Positions 32,896 through 44,020 of a stretch of DNA of 64,000 bases are shown here, in pieces; positions within the stretch are counted from its first letter, which is position 1, and each line of letters opens with the position of its first letter. The stretch is from contig NC_046640.1 of assembly GCF_900324485.2 (NCBI RefSeq), positions 18,318,173-18,382,172 of the forward strand, given 5' to 3'. A program made the position numbers and the translations under genes. This DNA comes from Mastacembelus armatus. Taxonomy: Eukaryota; Chordata; Actinopteri; Synbranchiformes; Mastacembelidae. A model generated the notes under the pieces. It was not told the origin of the DNA. It made no database searches and saw only the letters and a list, made by a program, of their open reading frames with translations.

Positions 32896-33721
32896 TTGTC
32901 GAGCACAGAAGTAAACAGCAGAATCTTCTGTTGTCAGGCTCTTGACCTGGAGGTACTGGGTGCTGCTGGGAACATCTTCAGTCATGATGAAACGGCTTTG
33001 GAAGGAGCTGCCATAGCTAGCAGAGTTTGATCCAGTGTTCATCCTCCCAATCCACTCCAGAGCTTTCTCTGGCCTCTGTCTTATCCAGTGAATGTAGGAA
33101 CTTATCATATCAAACCCAGATATGACACAGGACATCTTCACTGTCTTTCCAGGTCTTTTTAGCTCTGAGGCAGACTGGTCCATTTTGGTTTCACCCCACA
33201 CTCCTGTAATAGAAGTAATGATGAATATTATTCAACTGTCTTTTAAAATGTTTTGAAGAAAAGCAGAATTGATTTTCTCACCAGGGCAGCATGGTGGCTG
33301 AGTGGTTAGCACTGTTGCCTCACAGCAAGAAGGTCGTGGGTTCGCATCCCGGCCTTTCTGTGTGGAGTTTGCATGTTCTCCCTGTGCTTGCGTGGGTTTA
33401 CTCCGGGTACTCCGGTTTCCTCCCACAGTCCAAAAAACATGCATGTTAGGTTGATTGGTGACTCTAAAATTGCCCGTAGGAGTGAGTGTGAGTGTGTGAG
33501 GTTGTCTGTCTTTGTGTGTCTGTATGTGGCCCTGCGACAGACTGGTGACCTGTCCAGGGTGTACCCCTGCCTTCCACCCAAGAGAGAGCTGGGATAGGCT
33601 CCAGCAGATCCCTGTGACCCTGAACCAGGAAAAGTGGGTATAGAAGATGGATGGATGGATGGATTTTCTCACCATGAATAGAAGCTAAAAATAATAAACT
33701 CCAGACAATTGTGTTTTCCAT
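32896..33721 (-). CDS. IGHV: v18: IGHV, family F3, SINE in leader intron, apparently functional
   Basis: V exon 32896-33203: [53 protein letters not shown] and SAVYFCAR. Leader exon 33673-33721 reads [16 protein letters not shown] and ends in phase 1, so the two exons are in frame. The intron (33204-33672, 469 bp) is stretched by a SINE whose target duplication includes the splice donor, so a good gtgagaa donor still follows the leader. The RSS at 32857-32895 is canonical. The octamer variant ATGCAAAC is at 33830-33837. The leader is of a different subtype from v15 (MISWS), so leader and V exon may come from different parents. Confidence 0.85.
33284..33661 (+). mobile_element. SINE with tRNA-like head, near full length
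   Basis: The repeat of about 378 bp starts gggcagcatggtggctgag. Near its start are an A-box-like TGGCTGAGTGG and a B-box-like GGTTCGCATCC, so the head looks tRNA-derived. The body has cctttctgtgtggagtttgc and ctgggataggctccagcag. It ends in (GGAT)n. Perfect 13-bp direct repeats, gattttctcacca, lie at 33271-33283 and 33662-33674. It lies in the intron of v18, antisense to the gene. Confidence 0.85.
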
Positions 33722-34338
33722 TCTGTGATAAATATTGTAGTTCAGTTCTTAGTGATCAGTGTTTCAGAAATGCATAAACTTGTCTCACAGTGCTCTGCAA
33801 GTTATTGATGTGTTTATAAGGTGGGAAATGTTTGCATAGACCTCCCTCTACTGGTTTAAAAAGGGAACATGTAACACACATTTTCATAACCTGAATATTT
33901 TTTAAACACCATAGGAAATTGTGATGACAAAACATATAACAAATGTCACCTTTAGTTTTGAAGCAGTTATAAATTACAAAATAAAAATTGGCTCTATATA
34001 TGTGGGTATGTGTTAATCATTTGGTAGAAAATGAGTCACTTTTCAGTTTAAGTTTGTTACATGTTATTTTATAACCAATATTTTTGAAACAGAAGACATC
34101 TTTTTTTTTAGATCGTTCAAGTATTTTGTTTCTCTTTTATTGTGATGGCAGCTGCAGTGGGAGGCTAAAATGATGTTGCCACAAAGGTTAAAGTTGTTTT
34201 AGTTGTCAGTATAAAAACGTTTTTCTGTCATTCATGAAATTGCATTGACTAATATTTTTATCAACCTAACAAGAATTCATGACTTTATGAATGTTCACTT
34301 TTGGATCATGGGTGTTTAGTTTCAGTCGTGTGTTTGTG
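33722..34338. other. v18 promoter and relic flank
   Basis: Promoter of v18, then sequence similar to 14430-14700 and 43639-43980 (the 3' flank of F4 genes with the second FR3 type). No gene is seen. Confidence 0.5.
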
Positions 34339-34377
34339 GGTTTTTGTGCAGGTTGGTTGGTGGTTTTTACCACTGTG

Positions 34378-34477
34378 GCCGACGTGCACAGTAATAAACA
34401 GCTGTGTCGTCAGGCTGCAGATTCTCTGCTTTTATGGTCACTGTTCCAGCAGAAGTGTCTCTGCTGTAGCTGAACTT
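34378..34477 (-). pseudogene. v19: IGHV fragment, 3' end of an F4 gene
   Basis: Only the FR3 end survives (SYSRDTSAGTVTIKAENLQP, then DTAVYYCAR) with a complete RSS at 34339-34377 (CACAGTG, 23 bp, ACAAAAACC). At 34477 it is joined to the intergenic sequence found also at 4480 and 61920, so FR1, FR2 and leader are gone. It is of the same subtype as v22. Confidence 0.85.
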
Positions 34478-35387
34478 TGATTGTTTTTACAGCAAGTTTG
34501 TGTATGTGTGGTCTTAATGTCATATGTCAGATCAGTGGTCTGAAGGCTCCTAAACTGGTGACAAATGAAATGGAAAGAAAACTTTCTGAAGATCAACTTC
34601 TTGTTAGGCTCTAAGTTTTTAAAGTCAGTCTAATTTACTGTGAGTTACTTCTTTAGCAGCATTACCACAAATTAATAATATAACCCAAGTTATATAATCT
34701 GACTGATGGTATTTAAACAATAACCAACAAGCAGTGGTGCACAGAAAAACTGGATGAGTCGCTGTGAGCAGATTTTTCTCTTTTCATGGCTGAAATGTTG
34801 ATCAACATCAGACGAGGACATTAAAAGCTGACATGTTTGTGGCTGCTAACACTTTGCAACCCACTTTGTTCCTTTCCTGCTGTTGCTTTGTCTTCACCAG
34901 ACTAAGTATTAAAGTTAGTGCTCATCTGCCCTCTACAGTTTTAAAATGGAAACAGGGGCTACATTTAACATTCAACAGAAGTTAGTCACCTCTAACATCT
35001 GGACATAGAGATGAGTTTGTGATTCAAGGCCTGTGGTCGTCACCTGTTTTTCTGGCTTTTCACTTAGTGCATACTGCAATAAACTCAGGCAGCAACATAA
35101 CAGTGAAGCAGAAGATGTTATTTTACAGCAGGTTTTTGATGTATTAACAGTATTAGTGTAGATCTATGTTGAAGCACTTCTCTCACTGACATACATTTTA
35201 CTTCTTTATGAGTATGGTGTAATTACATGTTGTTGTTTTAAAAAGGGCAGTAGCTGGTAGTTATCATGCACTTTCTCTGACTAATGAATTACTGATAAAT
35301 TTCATTAACTGTCCATCATTCAATGGGATGTTTGTTTCCAAAGCCTGACACACTCCAGTGCTTCTCATGCAGACGTCAGAGTTCAGA
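34478..35387. other. Intergenic spacer, F5 block copy
   Basis: From about 34650 this matches 16985-17733 almost exactly. No gene is seen. Confidence 0.6.
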
Positions 35388-35425
35388 GGATTTTGTGCAG
35401 CTTTGTAATCTCTTGTGTCACCGTG

Positions 35426-35855
35426 TCTCTCGAGCACAATAATAAACAGCATAATCTTCTTGTTTCAGACTCTTCACCTCTAAATACACAACATTTTGGG
35501 AAGTGTCTTTGGTGATAGAAAACTGGCCTTGAAGACTTTGGGCAAATATTGTGCCAGTTCCACTATCAATGCGTCCAATCCATTCCAATCCTTTCCCTGG
35601 TTTCTGACGAATCCAGTGCAGCCAAGCCAGAGCAAGTCCTTCTACCTTACAGGACAGAGTGGCTGATTGTCCAGCTCTGTGAACCACTGGCTCTGAAGAA
35701 GTGAGGGACTGGCCCTGAGCAGCTGAAAAAGACACATAGGTAAGATGAGACACAGCCAGCAGACATCCAAAGCTGCTGTTCTGCTCCTCTGCTCAATACT
35801 GGCTTGACTTACCTGAAATGAGGGCCAAGAGGAAGACACTTTGTACAGCTGTCAT
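35426..35855 (-). CDS. IGHV: v20: IGHV, family F5, apparently functional
   Basis: Leader exon 35813-35855 (MTAVQSVFLLALIS). V exon 35426-35722 is the twin of v7: AAQGQSLTSSEPVVHRAGQ, LSCKVEGLALAWLHWIRQKPGKGLEW, RIDSGTGTIFAQSLQGQF and [11 protein letters not shown]. The RSS at 35388-35425 has heptamer CACGGTG, 22-bp spacer and nonamer ACAAAATCC, as in v7. A perfect octamer is at 35949-35956. The gene sits in a duplicated block of about 1.9 kb with very few differences. Confidence 0.9.
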
Positions 35856-36926
35856 GTTGGGAGCTTTGCTGCATCTCAAACTGTGAAGGCTGATCTGGAG
35901 AATATATTTGGAGCAAGCAGAATGGGTGGGGAATGTGTATCACTGTGAATTTGCATGTAGAGACTATGGAGAGTCAGTGCTGAAAAATAAAAGACATGAA
36001 AATTAAAAGTCAGGAGAAGAGCAGTGCTGAACTGTGAAAGGGAGAAAGTTAAAAACAGACTTGAGACTTAACAATTCAAGATGTTGGCTTTCTCCTTTTT
36101 TTGAGTGTATTTGTCCAATTTTTGCATTTATGAGAACAAGATAAGCTCAGAAGTTACAAGTTATGTTGTATATTTTGAGACACTTTATACCATTTGCTCT
36201 GTGGTTTAAAGACTGTTATTGAGTAAGGTGCTGAGAGAGGAATAATGTGAGAAAAGCAAACATCATTTTTCCTCCAAGAGCCCAGGAAGTGAAAGTTTGT
36301 CTGACTGTAACATCATTTGTTCATTCTGCTTTAATACAAAGTCCCAGACACAAGAATAAACATCAGCTCCTTAAACATTCCAGATGTTGATGTAGAAATC
36401 TTGTTGACAGAGTGAGATGATGAGCAGCAACAGATGAAGCTGTAGTCACTGATCCAGCAGTTACATGTTTCTGTGTGATGTCAATACAAATGTCTAGTTC
36501 AGTCTGTCAGTTAAGCTCAGTGATTAACTGGGGATTGTGTCTTTATAGTGACAAAGGTGAGAAGAGCTCGACACCGACTGTGTCCTAGTTTTATTATAAC
36601 AAACTGCAGAGTTATTTTTATTATTTCACTGCCACATTTTTATGTATTTTATAGGCCATTAACTGAACAATCAGGTGGCCAGAATTCATCTCACACCTTT
36701 AACATTTCACTATTTCTAACCTGTACAATAACTTCATCAGCCCATTGTGGTGTCCTTGGCTGTTTTGTAAGGAAAATGTATTATTTATATTTTTTAATCG
36801 TTATTGTTTTTGATTAATTAATTCATTAATTTCCTACATTTCATTTTAAAAACATAAATTAACAATAAATACAAAATGTTTTATTCTCAGAGTTTGAGAG
36901 AAATTTTGAATTGGATTTGGAACTCA
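35856..36926. other. F5 promoter and linker to F1
   Basis: Promoter of v20, block duplicate of 18202-18890, then a linker shared with 31100-31657. No gene is seen. Confidence 0.55.
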
Positions 36927-36965
36927 GGTTTTTGTACAGCTGCTGAACCAACTCCAGTCACTGTG

Positions 36966-37362
36966 ACTGTCGAGCACAATAATAAACAGCAGAATCTTCA
37001 GTTTTCAGACTGTTCATCTGCAGATACAGCTGCTGTCTGTTGTCGTCTCTGGAGATGGTAAACCGGCCTTGGACTTCAACAACCCACTCCAGTCCTTTTC
37101 CATGAGCCTGTCTGATCCAGGCCATCCAAGAGCTATCAAAATTCAATCCACAGGCTGTACAGGTCAATGTGTGGGATTCTCCAGGCCTTTTAACCACTGG
37201 TTCAGATTCTGACCATCAACACCTGTCAAGACAAACCAGAAAATAGTCAGTTGATGTACGTTTGCACCTTCGTGAAAACAGATTGATTTCAAGCTTTGCA
37301 GATATTTTCTCACCTGCCCAGCAGATGGTTAAAAGCAGCAGTCCTGTCCTATAGTCCATCAT
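36966..37362 (-). pseudogene. IGHV: v21: IGHV pseudogene, family F1
   Basis: Leader exon 37314-37362 is whole. V exon 36966-37222 lacks 10 bp in early FR1 relative to v17, a frameshift. It also lacks 42 bp in frame across CDR2, so EWVVE joins straight to VQGRFT. The FR1 Cys (TCTACGL, with an extra Cys), FR2 Trp and final YYCARQS are present. The RSS at 36927-36965 is canonical. Promoter motif ATGCAAAA is at 37435-37442. Confidence 0.88.
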
Positions 37363-38030
37363 GTTAAACTGTGTGTCCACTGTTCTCTGTCGTCCTCTCT
37401 GCAGTCAGATAAGTAGAGGTGGAAGACATCTGAGTTTTGCATTGACTCCTCCTCTGAGAATGGTGTGAACCAGACTGGTCATCATAGACATTTCTTGTTT
37501 CAGTCAATATATAGTGAGAGTTGTGGTTTGAGCCTAATGAGTTTTCATTCAATCTGAATTTTAAAAAAAAGAATTTCAATAGGCTTCAGAAAATTATTTC
37601 TGTGTGGTAAAATCAGATTTTTCTTCTAATATTGTGTGTAATGCTCAGAATAAGAAACAGTTTTAGCTACAAACAAAAACTTCACAGAACTCAAAGTTTA
37701 AATATGTAAAGTTTTGTTCCTACTGCCCTGATCCAAATTTTACTTTTGACGGAAAATAGATGATCTGTTGTTATTTGTATGTTACATCTGTAAAGTAAAT
37801 AAATGTATTCACATATAGAAAAGCAAAGTCACCACAGTTAAAAGTAAGTTCTGCGGGACAATCAGGTTCCTAATGTGATTTAACTTCACAGATAAAAGCA
37901 GTGTCCTGATCTTTTGATTCATCTGACTTTAATTAAAGGTTGATCAGTCTTTCAGAAATGCATAAACTTGTCCCACAGTGCTCTGCAAGTTATTGATGTG
38001 TTTATAAGGTGGGAAGTGTTTGCATAGTGA
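37363..38030. other. Flank with empty RTE site, and relic V promoter
   Basis: 37363-37746 is the same flank that carries an RTE at 471, 6911 and 60155, but here the target (tttgacggaaaatagat, about 37743-37760) is unfilled. 37930-38027 matches a V promoter (octamer variant ATGCAAAC at 38018-38025) and is cut off by the LTR at 38031. Confidence 0.7.
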
Positions 38031-38446
38031 TGAAAGTCAATACCCAGACTTTCCCCGAGTAAGTTGTTTAGCAGGGATGAAGAAGAGACGGACTGGTGTA
38101 GCAGCAAAATACACTGTTTATTAGCGCATACAGAGATATCTCCGGAGATCAGCTCACCCAGTACAGCAGAGAGATCTGAAGTGAGAAGGAAGTAACACTC
38201 TTATCTAAAACCGGTGGCTAGCCCCCTTTCAGATACCACTTACTTCCCTCATACAGATGTTACCGTTGCTTCAGTACCATACATGGAGTTGTTATTTCAA
38301 CCTAAGCATTTTGTCCGTTGCTGATGGCCTTCACACAATACTATATATGGCAAGCAAGCTCTTCTAAGTACATCTAGCAGATACTACACTATTACACTCT
38401 AAGCCTATAATGCTTATGAACCTGTAAGGTGTGCCTGCATTCTACA
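38031..38446 (-). repeat. Retroviral 3' LTR (single)
   Basis: About 416 bp with 5'-TG...CA-3' ends (TGTAGAATGC to GACTTTCA on the minus strand). A purine tract (AAAAGGGGG) lies just before it, and an AATAAA polyadenylation signal is at 38117-38122. No partner LTR is found in the window. Confidence 0.75.
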
Positions 38447-38546
38447 ATTCCCCCTTTTGGGCTCTATTAAGAGCCCATCCTATAACCGAATCAATAGTCT
38501 CAATAGGTTAAAATTTGATATCCCCCTTTTGATCTCCCTTAGGAGA

Positions 38547-40547
38547 TCACATAGCCGTGAGTCTCACTGCGTTAATATCCTCCTCCGGCTCGTACTCAAT
38601 TTCAGGGGCCAACAAGGGCATCAGGACCTTCGGGTCCTGTTTCTCAATGGTTGAGGAAATAAGGCGGATTGCCAGAGAGCGCATACAGGGAATGCAGCAA
38701 CACCCACAGGTTACCAAAATCCCTACAAATACAGCAATAGAAATCAATAATGACATAATCAGATTTTTCCACTGACCAAACATACCGGTCATCCAGTCTT
38801 CCAGGGGGTTATTGATGCCTGAGTGCTCATGCATGGTCTGGGATAGGGTCCTTAACCCCTCCAGTGCTTTAGACACTGAACCATCCAGAGCAGTGTTATA
38901 GGGAATGAAGGTGCAGCACATGTCTCTAAACATAGCGCATACCCCTCCTTTCTCGGCCAATAGCATATCCAGAGCCATACGATTTTGAACAGACATGAGC
39001 GAGGTCGGTCCTAGTTGCTCCGCCAAACCTTCTACGGCATCACGAGTCAGATTAGCCAATCTGAGTACATTATAATGAACATAATTAATACGGTCGACGT
39101 TCTTGTTGGGGGTGATTGGAAACATTGCGGAGACAATAGCGATATTTTCAAATCCCGCTGCAATTTGGTCAGCCAATTTATATTCGTTGGACACCCCACG
39201 AAGTACCCCAATAGCATCTAAGTATGTGGGAGAGCCTACTGACAAATCAAAATTTGGAGTGACCGCTCGTTTTGCCAGGATGTGTCGTCTCCTACGAGGT
39301 GTCCTGCGTCTGGTGTGTGGACACCAGCCGATTTCCAACCAACACCAGAGGGGCGCGAAGACGCACCATAGCGCAGATGCCGGTGCTGGTGGGCGAGATA
39401 CGAACCAAAAGTCGCTGTCGGCCACAATAATAATACAACCCTGCGTGGGCCCATGGTCCTATCACTGAGCCATCCAAGGTGCGATTGCACCAGTCGGCTG
39501 GGATGTTCCCTAATCTAGCGACGGGAAAGGGTGAGTGAAGTTATAGCAAATATAGGAACCATTGCCCTTGTCAGGGGTGAACGGACCGGTCTTAGTCCTA
39601 TTAGCTGCAGGAGGGAAGATACCGGCCAGAGCGGTACAGTTGGTGGGAGTAAGGCCTATCATGCACCGATAACCCCATTGGCCCTCTGGATACAGAGGTG
39701 CAGGTTCAGTGCGCAAGTGAGGTCGTGCTGCGGCGCAGGCTACACAATTGCCAATATGTTGCTCTTTTGCGCTCTGAGCAAGCCAAGACAACCATAGGTT
39801 GTCTTCGGAGTATCCAGTGGCCAGTTCCACTATGTCTAAGGGTTTGAGAGTGGAATAGTCAATCGTCACCACTGTCTTTTGGGGCAAATTCACTTGGGGT
39901 TCCGGAGTTGTTGGAGTACCAGTGCTAGTCGTTACGTTAGGAACTGGGTCCTGGAAAGTGATTTTAATCAATTCCCGGGGATCTTTGCCGGTAATGTCCA
40001 CTCCAAAAAAGAAATATGCCGCTGACCTATTATAGGAGGAGTTTCTTAGGTGACCCGAAGATAATGACAGGGGGTTACTGCTTGGACTAAAATATCTTTG
40101 GAACCCAACCTTTGACCACCACGATAAGCACTCCTGGTCAAAGTACGAATCCCAATAGATGGTGGGGTCCCACAACCCAGTGTATTTGGTCATATGTCCC
40201 CATTCACATGGTCCCCATATGTGTTCCCGACCCCGCTCTTCACAATCCCTTATCGAGGCCGGGGGGGCACATAGATACACATCATATCCCCGCCAGACCC
40301 CTGGGCCCCCACCATAACAATCGATTACGGCACACAGATCGAATTGGAATAGAGTAGAGGAACCTCGTGTGTAATTGAGTGTCAATTTTGGTTTGCATGG
40401 GTTTCCCGTTACAAAATTACGGCGTCCCCTGTTGAGTCCCGGTTCGTCAGTGAATAAACCAAACAGCGAAAAACATACCACCACTATAACTACTACGGTC
40501 ATAAGGACCCCCATCACCCTCCAAGAACCAAACATCCATCCATCCAT
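38547..40547 (-). mobile_element. Retroviral env remnant (SU and TM regions)
   Basis: The SU part has an N-terminal hydrophobic segment and many potential glycosylation sites. The TM part has a heptad-rich region, a CX6CC motif in the usual immunosuppressive-domain setting, a hydrophobic anchor and a Cys-rich stretch after it. The remnant looks fairly well kept but is broken by at least one interruption. It is treated as a fossil. Confidence 0.75.
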
Positions 40548-43529
40548 CTTCTACCGCTTATCCGGGGCCGGGTCGCGGGGGCAGTAGCCGAATCAGGGAT
40601 ACCCAGACTTCCTTCTCCCTGGACACTTCCTCCAGCTCTTCCGCGGGGACACCGAGGCGTTCCCAGGACAGCCGGGAGACATAGTCCCTCCAGTGTGTCC
40701 TGGGTCTTCCCCGGGGCCTCCTCCCGGTGGGACATGCCCGGAACACCTCCCCAGGAAGGCGCCCAGGAGGCATCCGAAACAGATGCCCGAGCCACCTCAA
40801 CTGACTCCTCTCGATGTGAAGGAGCGGCTCTACTCCGAGCTCCTCCCGGGTGACCGAGCTCCTCACCCTATCTCTAAGGGAGCGCCCGGCCACCCTGCGG
40901 AGAAAGCTCATTTCAGCCGCTTGTATCCGTGATCTCGTTCTTTCGGTCATGACCCAGAGCTCATGACCATAGGTGAGAGTAGAAACGTAGATTGACCGGT
41001 AAATCGAGAGCTTCACCTTCCGGCTCAGCTCCTCCTTCACCACAACGGACCAGTACACCGACCGCATTACTGCTGCCGATGCCCCGATCCGTCTGTCAAT
41101 CTCACGTTCCGTCCTTCCCTCACTCGTGAACAAGACCCCGAGATACTTAAACTCCTCCACTTGAGGCAGGATCTCTCCCCTAGCCTGGAGATGGCAAACC
41201 ACCTTTTTCCGGTTGAGTACCATGGCCTCGGACTTGGAGGTGCTGATTCTCACATCCCAGCCGCTTCACACTCGGTTGCAAACCGCCCCAGCGCACGCTG
41301 GAGATCCTGGCTCGATGGAGCCAACAGGACAACATCACCTGCAAAAAGCAGAGATGAAATCCTGTGGTCCCCGAACTGGGCTCCCTCCGGCCCCTGGCTG
41401 CGCCTGGAAATTCTGTCCATAAAAGTAATGAACAGAACCGGTGACAAAGGGCAGCCCTGCCGGAGTCCAACGTGTACTGGGAACAGGTCTGACTTACTAC
41501 CGGCAATGAGAACCAAGCTCCTGCTCCGTTTGTACAGAGGCCGGATAGCCCCCAGCAAAGGGCCCCGGACCCCATACTCCTGGAGCACCTCCCACAGGAT
41601 GTCACGAGTGACCCGGTCAAATGCCTTCTCCAGGTCCACAAAACACATGTGGACTGGTTGGGCAAACTCCCATGAACCCTCGAGCACCCTCCAGAGTGTG
41701 TAGAGCTGGTCCAGTGTTCCACGCCCAGGATGGAAACCGCATTGTTCCTCCTGGATCCGAGGTTCGACCACCGGCCGGATCCTCCTCTCCAGCACCCTGG
41801 CATAGACCTTCCCCGGGAGGCTGAGGAGTGTGATCCTTCTGTAGTTGGAACACACCCTCCGGTTCCCCTTCTTAAAAAGAGGAACCACCACCCCGGTCTG
41901 CCAATCCAGGGGTACAGTCCCTGAACGCCATGCGATGTTGCACAGGCGTGTCAGCCATGACAGCCCAACAACATCCAGAGACTTGAGGTACTCGGGACGG
42001 ATCTCATCCACCCACGGTGCTTTGCCACCGCGGAGCTGCCGAACTACCTCAGTGACTTCGGCTTGGGTGATGGATGGATCAGCCTCCGTATCCCCAGCCC
42101 CTGCTTCCCTTATGGAAGACGTGTTGATGGGATTGAGGAGATCCTCGAAGTATTCCTTCCACTGTCCGACAATATCCCCAGTCGAGGTCAGCAGTTCACC
42201 ACTTCCACTGTAAACAGCGTTGGTAGAGCACTGCTTCCCCCTCCTGAGGCGCCGGACGGTTTGCCAGAATTTCTTCGGGGCCGACAGGTAGTCCTTCTCC
42301 ATGGCCTCACCGAACTCCTCCCATACCCGAGTTTTTGCCTCCATCACCGCCTGGGCTGCAACACGCTTGGCCCTGCGGTACCTGTCAGCTGCTTCGGAAG
42401 TCCCACAAGCCAACCAAGCTCGGTAGGACTCCTTCTTCAGCTTGACGGCATCCCTTACCTCCGGTTCGGGGATTGCCGCCACGACAGGCACCCGAAACCT
42501 TACGGCCACAGCTCCTAGCCGCCGCGTCGACAATGGAGGTGGAAAACATGGTCCATTCGGACTCAATGTCCCCAGCCTCCCCCGGGATCTGGTAGAAGCT
42601 CTCTCGGAGGTGTGAGTTAAAGACCCCTCTGACAGTGGGTTCGGCCAAACATTCCCAACAGACCCTCACAGTATGTTTGGGTCTGCCAAGTCTGTCCCGC
42701 TTCCTCCTCCGCCAGCGGATCCAACTCACCACCAGGTGGTGATCAGTTGACAGCTCTCCCCCTCTCTTCACCCGAGTGTCCAAGACATACGGCCGAAGGT
42801 CAGATGACGCGACTACAAAGTCGATCATTGACCTCCAGCCTAGGGTGTCCTGGTGCCATGTGCACTGATGGACACCCTTATGCTTGAACATGGTGTTCGT
42901 TATGGACAAACTGTGACTAGCACAGAAGTCCAACAACAGAACACCACTCGGTTCGTATCGGGGAGGCTGTTCCTCCCAATCACGCTCCTCCAGGTTTCAC
43001 TGACGCTCCCCACGTGAGCGTTGAAGTCCCCCAACAGTGAGAGACCTATCCCCGACCCGAAGGCGCAGGGAAACGACCCTTTCACTCTGGGGGGAAAACT
43101 CCAACACGTTGTGGCTGAGCTGGGGAGCTATGAACAAGCCCACACCAGCTCACCGCGAGCAACTCCAGAGTAGAAGAGAGTCCAGCCCCTCTCAAGGAGC
43201 TGGGTTCCAGAGCCCAGGCTGTGCGTAGAGGTGAGCCCGACTATCTCTAGTTGGTACCGCTCGACCTCCCGCACAAGCTCAGGCTCCTTCCTCCCCAGTG
43301 AGGTGACATTCCATGTCCCTAGAGCCAGTTTCAGCATCCAGGGATTGGGTCGCTGACGTCCCCGTCCTCGACCACTGCCCGATCCACTATGCACCGGCCC
43401 CTTATGGATCCTCCTGCGGGTGGTGGGTCCACAGAAGGGCGGCCCCACGTCGCTCTTTCGGGCTTTACCCGGCTGGGCCCCATGGGGGGAGACCAAGCCA
43501 CCAGGCGCTCGCCTATGGGCCCGAACCCC
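40535..43529 (-). mobile_element. Rex3 LINE (RTE clade), near full length, dead
   Basis: The non-LTR element is recognised by conserved Rex3 stretches, such as cggtgacaaagggcagccct near 41440 and the ggtctgccaatcc region near 41895. Endonuclease pieces lie at 42385-43544 (GTWNVTSLG, LLGDFNAHVG). The RT core at 41250-42566 has CFVDLEKAFDRV and GLRQGCPLSPVLF, but FAGD where the active motif is FADD. The C-terminal part at 40558-41253 is in another frame. At least three frameshifts separate the pieces. The 3' end has a (GGAT)n tail. Target repeats agaaccaaaca lie at 40524-40534 and 43530-43540, inside the env fossil. Confidence 0.9.
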
Positions 43530-43638
43530 AGAACCAAACAACATTTTGCAAATCCCTAAGTTAGCTAAGCAATTTTAACACCCTGCATAATACTGCTACT
43601 GGCAGTCTTGCTTCTTCCGTTCTGTAGAATCGGCGGTC

Positions 43639-43981
43639 GCCCTCTACTGGTTTAAAAAAGGAACATGTAACACATATTTTCATAAACTGAATATTTTTAA
43701 AACACCATAGGAAATTTTTTAATTTTTTAGGTTATGGTAGCAAATCTCTGGACTGATGGAACAGGACAATCATATGAATCTTAGACTGATTGTGTAGCAG
43801 TTTTCATAAATGTTTCCATCTTCACCAACATAAAAAATGCATTATATGTAGTTTTCTTGATACTGTAACAGAGAATGAGCTACTATTAATTTGATCTTTG
43901 TAAGATGTTAATTTATGACTCATCTCTCTGAAACAGCTGAAATCTTGCTCTGAGGCAACTGAGTGTTTGGTTCAGTTTGTG
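43639..43981. other. V 3' flank, continuation of 38027
   Basis: Matches 14430-14780 and leads into the v22 RSS. No gene is seen. Confidence 0.55.
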
Positions 43982-44020
43982 GGTTTTTGTGCAGGTTGGT
44001 TTGTGGTTTTTACCACTGTG

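Larger units (their letters stand above)
38031..43638 (-). mobile_element. Old retroviral env plus one LTR, with nested Rex3
   Basis: Endogenous retroviral fossil reading on the minus strand. It consists of an env region (38547-40547), a 3' LTR (38031-38446) and a short unrecognised stretch at 43541-43638. A 3-kb Rex3 LINE is nested at 40535-43529. No gag, pol or 5' LTR is present. Host sequence matching 14430 breaks off at 38027 and resumes at 43639, which dates the insertion after that V flank was duplicated. The element is broken. The env is class I, of the type found in gamma/epsilon-like fish retroviruses. Relation to the percomorph captured env locus is possible but untested. Confidence 0.75.

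Noticed and set aside
33284-33360. tRNA gene at the head of the SINE
   Set aside because: A- and B-box-like motifs are present, but the rest does not fold into a tRNA cloverleaf and the sequence is a dispersed repeat head.
34291-34473. Plus-strand frame MFTFGSWVFSFSR...
   Set aside because: It is antisense to the V fragment v19 and its RSS.
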